From the NCBI GenBank assembly GCA_947493495.1, contig CANLRN010000034.1, forward strand, positions 1 to 41,762: a stretch of 41,762 nt of DNA, read 5' to 3'. The notes under the pieces were generated by a model. It was given only the letters and a program-made list of their open reading frames with translations. It was not told where the DNA came from and made no database searches. Of this stretch, positions 39,411 to 41,762 are shown one piece after another; the stretch's first letter is position 1, and each line of letters starts with the position of its first letter. The DNA comes from an uncultured Aquimarina sp. (GTDB lineage: Bacteria > Bacteroidota > Bacteroidia > Flavobacteriales > Flavobacteriaceae). A program made the position numbers and the translations under genes.

Positions 39411-40594
39411 TTTTTTACAAGTGAACTAAACTCAGTGAAGTTATCTTTTCCAGATCCTGGTCTGTCTTTGACTTCTGGGACAAAACTATTGTAACTAATC
39501 ATTCTTACGGCCACAATGTTCTTTTCTGGCACTACAACTATAAAATTACCTAAATATCCTTGAGCTTCATAAGATTTGATATCGCCAATAAATTCTTTTT
39601 TCATCATTTGATTTGGGGTTTTTATATGAGAAAAAATGTATGTAGAAGAATCACTCCCCATAACAGATGAAATCTTAGCGCGAAAGGTTTCTAGGGAAGT
39701 ATATACTCCTTTTATTTGGGTTATTTTTTGGATAAATTCCTCAGAGACCTTGTCTTTTTTTAGCTGCTTAATTATGTCATCATCAATGATATATTTTAGT
39801 CCATCATAGGTTAACCACCATAATAATCCGTATTCTTTACTTTGCTCACAAGGTTGCGTAACAAGATCTATGTTTTTTTGAGAAATAACTTGTTTTCCAT
39901 TATAACGACCTTTATTGGCTACTAATAAACCAAATTTGATAAAATCTTTAGGGCGCAATTGACAACCGGACATTACGTGTGGATTTCCTGCATCATCCTT
40001 TAACCAATTGTAATCTTTAATTTGTAGGGGTTTAAAAAGTCGTTCATTGATATACTCATCCATTGATTTGCCAGTAATTTTTTTTAAAACTCCTGCAAAA
40101 AGATTTAGGGATTTATTATTGTAAGCAAATACTTCTCCAGGTTTTGTATCTAACTCTGCGGCTAATACTAATTTTACAAAATCTGGACTAGGATATATTT
40201 CTACTGTAGTACTCCGATGGTTTTGCATTCCTGTAGTCATATTTAGTAGATGTCTAAGGGTGATTTCTTTTTTCATTCCTTGATTCCACTCAGGATAAAA
40301 CGTGTGTATGGGAACGTCTAAACTATCAATTAATTTATCCTCTAAAAGACATACAGAAGCCAACCCTACGATACTCTTAGTACAGGACATGGTTTCAATC
40401 TTTGTTTCGGGTTTACCGACGCCAAAGTATTTTTCTACTACTAATTTCCCATTTTGGTATATGATGAGTGCTTCAGTATGCGTTTCTTTTGCTTTTTGGA
40501 GCAGATTGTCCAACTTTTTCTGATCAATATTTTGCTGCGCCACAGATGAAATGGTTAGCAGGAGTGTACTTACGATTGCGATTAGAAATTTCAT
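39404..40594 (-). CDS. Secreted serine hydrolase (beta-lactamase class C/PBP fold)
   Basis: A 396-residue serine hydrolase of the beta-lactamase-related superfamily. From the ATG at 40594 it starts with a clean signal peptide, MKFLIAIVSTLLLTISSVAQ. The open frame reaches 40636, but the extra 14 residues (MFFWSFKNQKTNKL) do not fit. The nucleophile motif is SCTK (S70, K73), and the second motif is YNN (Y158) in FAYNNKS. A third motif is not obvious. It belongs to a different branch from the hydrolase at 37071, so it is not a recent duplicate. The last two codons and the stop lie within the right arm of the palindrome at 39240-39410. Confidence 0.9.
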   Translation of the reverse strand: MKFLIAIVSTLLLTISSVAQQNIDQKKLDNLLQKAKETHTEALIIYQNGKLVVEKYFGVGKPETKIETMSCTKSIVGLASVCLLEDKLIDSLDVPIHTFYPEWNQGMKKEITLRHLLNMTTGMQNHRSTTVEIYPSPDFVKLVLAAELDTKPGEVFAYNNKSLNLFAGVLKKITGKSMDEYINERLFKPLQIKDYNWLKDDAGNPHVMSGCQLRPKDFIKFGLLVANKGRYNGKQVISQKNIDLVTQPCEQSKEYGLLWWLTYDGLKYIIDDDIIKQLKKDKVSEEFIQKITQIKGVYTSLETFRAKISSVMGSDSSTYIFSHIKTPNQMMKKEFIGDIKSYEAQGYLGNFIVVVPEKNIVAVRMISYNSFVPEVKDRPGSGKDNFTEFSSLVKKL

Positions 40595-40798
40595 GAGTTT
40601 GTTCGTTTTTTGATTTTTGAATGACCAAAAAAACAATATTCCAAATCATCTTCAAAAATTAAATGATCAATACCAGGTTTTAATGACAAAAACACTTTGT
40701 CATCTACCAAATGAATAATGTCATGTATTGGCTTATAAATTGCATTTTGATTATTAGATTAATTACATTGTCTACAAGAACTTATAAGATTAAAGATT

Positions 40799-41698
40799 GT
40801 GAATTTATTATTACATTTAAGAAAACATTGGAAGATACATCTAGGACTTATGATAGTTTTACAACTTCCACTGATTCTGGAGTTATGGATACAATTCCCA
40901 AGTATTAAAACTAACTTTAAACTTTCATTTGGTACTTTAACAGGAGTATGGTTTATATTATTTTCGTATTGTAACTTATATGTGTACACGATCTTGTCGA
41001 GAAAGCTTATCAATACTATCGTAATTACGGCACTTTTTACAGCTATTTTCGTAATCAGCCATTCTTGGTTTAGTACCAAAATTTTTGATCGAATCAATAT
41101 AGAGTTTGTATCAAAATATATTTTATTTTTAGTTTTCTTTTTATTTGTTATTGGACTCTACAGTATGCTGGAAAAGTTTGACGCTGACAAAAGAATGCAA
41201 AAGCTTTTACTAAAAAATAAAGAAAATGAACTGAAGGTTTTAAAGAGTCAGGTAAATCCACATTTTCTGATGAATACCTTAAATAATATCTATGCTACGG
41301 TGTATAAAAAAGATGAAGTCAGTGGAGATCTTATTTTACAACTCAGCGGGTTATTGCGATATAGTTTTTCTGCGATAGATAAAGAAAAAGTACCTTTAAA
41401 AGAAGAGATCGCATATCTAGAGCAATATATAGAACTGGAAGAGATACGATTAAATGAGGCGGAGATTAATTTTTATAAAGATATAAGCGATCCGCAGTTC
41501 CTAATAGCACCATTGTTATTCATACCTTTAGTAGAAAACGCATTTAAACATGGATTAAGTGAAGATACAGAGGCGAGTTGGTTAACCATAGATCTAAAAC
41601 AAAACAAAGATATTCTTAACCTTAATATTCGTAATTCTTTACCTAATATAGAAAGAAAAAAAGTATCTCAGGGCACAGGAATTACTAATTGTCTATAA
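40799..41698 (+). CDS. LytS/YehU-type sensor histidine kinase, truncated C-terminus
   Basis: A 299-residue membrane histidine kinase of the His_kinase (PF06580) class. Four membrane helices lie at about 15-33, 45-65, 73-92 and 103-120. A short coiled linker leads to the phospho-acceptor motif LKSQVNPHFLMNTLNN, then the ATP-binding N box PLVENAFKHGL. The frame starts at GTG 40799 and stops at GTGITNCL. In the family the GTGIGL box is followed by N-V-x-x-R-L and about 30 more residues, which are missing, and I cannot find them in the remaining 64 bases in any frame. The kinase is therefore probably inactive, or cut by an insertion or assembly edge. Its usual LytR-type partner would lie beyond the window. 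Confidence 0.85.
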   Translation: MNLLLHLRKHWKIHLGLMIVLQLPLILELWIQFPSIKTNFKLSFGTLTGVWFILFSYCNLYVYTILSRKLINTIVITALFTAIFVISHSWFSTKIFDRINIEFVSKYILFLVFFLFVIGLYSMLEKFDADKRMQKLLLKNKENELKVLKSQVNPHFLMNTLNNIYATVYKKDEVSGDLILQLSGLLRYSFSAIDKEKVPLKEEIAYLEQYIELEEIRLNEAEINFYKDISDPQFLIAPLLFIPLVENAFKHGLSEDTEASWLTIDLKQNKDILNLNIRNSLPNIERKKVSQGTGITNCL

Positions 41699-41762
41699 CG
41701 GAAATATGGGAATTTCGTGGTTTTCTAATTTTTTAAACAAAAATCCCCTTACCCAAGAAAAA
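41699..41762. other. Unassigned right edge
   Basis: 64 bases after the truncated kinase, ending in an A run. No family resemblance in any frame. It may be the end of an insertion element. Confidence 0.3.

Noticed and set aside
37071..40594. The two serine hydrolases as an inverted duplication around the IS relic
   Set aside because: Apart from the shared fold motifs their sequences differ throughout, so they are not recent copies.

Overview
The window looks like chromosomal DNA of a marine Bacteroidota, most likely a Flavobacteriaceae member close to Aquimarina-type genomes. It is AT-rich. Two secreted polysaccharide-binding enzymes end in type IX secretion (Por) sorting domains. A DUF5686 outer-membrane protein and a DUF5916 protein are present, and several promoters fit the Bacteroidota consensus TTTG-N19-TAnnTTTG with no Shine-Dalgarno requirement. 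I saw no rRNA, tRNA or CRISPR array. The genus is inference.

Layout. 1-916 holds no convincing gene. asnS lies at 959-2401. A leftward katG / ankyrin-repeat / unknown-gene cluster occupies 2646-6055. A divergent GH5 endoglucanase with a CBM6 and a T9SS tail follows (6419-8566). At 8655-20022 is the most distinctive locus. A leftward LexA-like regulator, which lacks the Ser/Lys protease dyad, faces a rightward series: YbjN/Tir-chaperone-like protein, PspA, YqiJ-like OB-fold membrane protein, a 699-residue YqiK-type flotillin, two small membrane proteins, a DUF559 nuclease-like protein and a 1621-residue DUF3686/AAA+ 'DNA repair ATPase'. I read this as a membrane-integrity module in which PspA and flotillin assemblies may be handled by a MoxR-like ATPase. 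A leftward DUF5060 glycosidase (20144-23329) follows. It sits between the true 3' end of the ATPase gene and a decayed second copy of that end.

23777-33766 is a conserved leftward housekeeping block. In transcription order it is rplM, rpsI, rpsB, tsf, pyrH, frr, a DUF5686 outer-membrane protein and an RND/MMPL permease. It has a textbook promoter before rplM, an attenuator-like hairpin between rpsB and tsf, and a terminator after tsf.

34251-41762 is less tidy. A rightward DUF5916 gene is broken by one certain and one probable single-base loss, both in T runs. Next come a serine hydrolase, a frameshifted and truncated IS1634-type transposase, a 171-bp imperfect palindrome that resembles a MITE, a second serine hydrolase on the opposite strand, and a LytS-type histidine kinase that stops just before the end of its ATPase domain, close to the window end.
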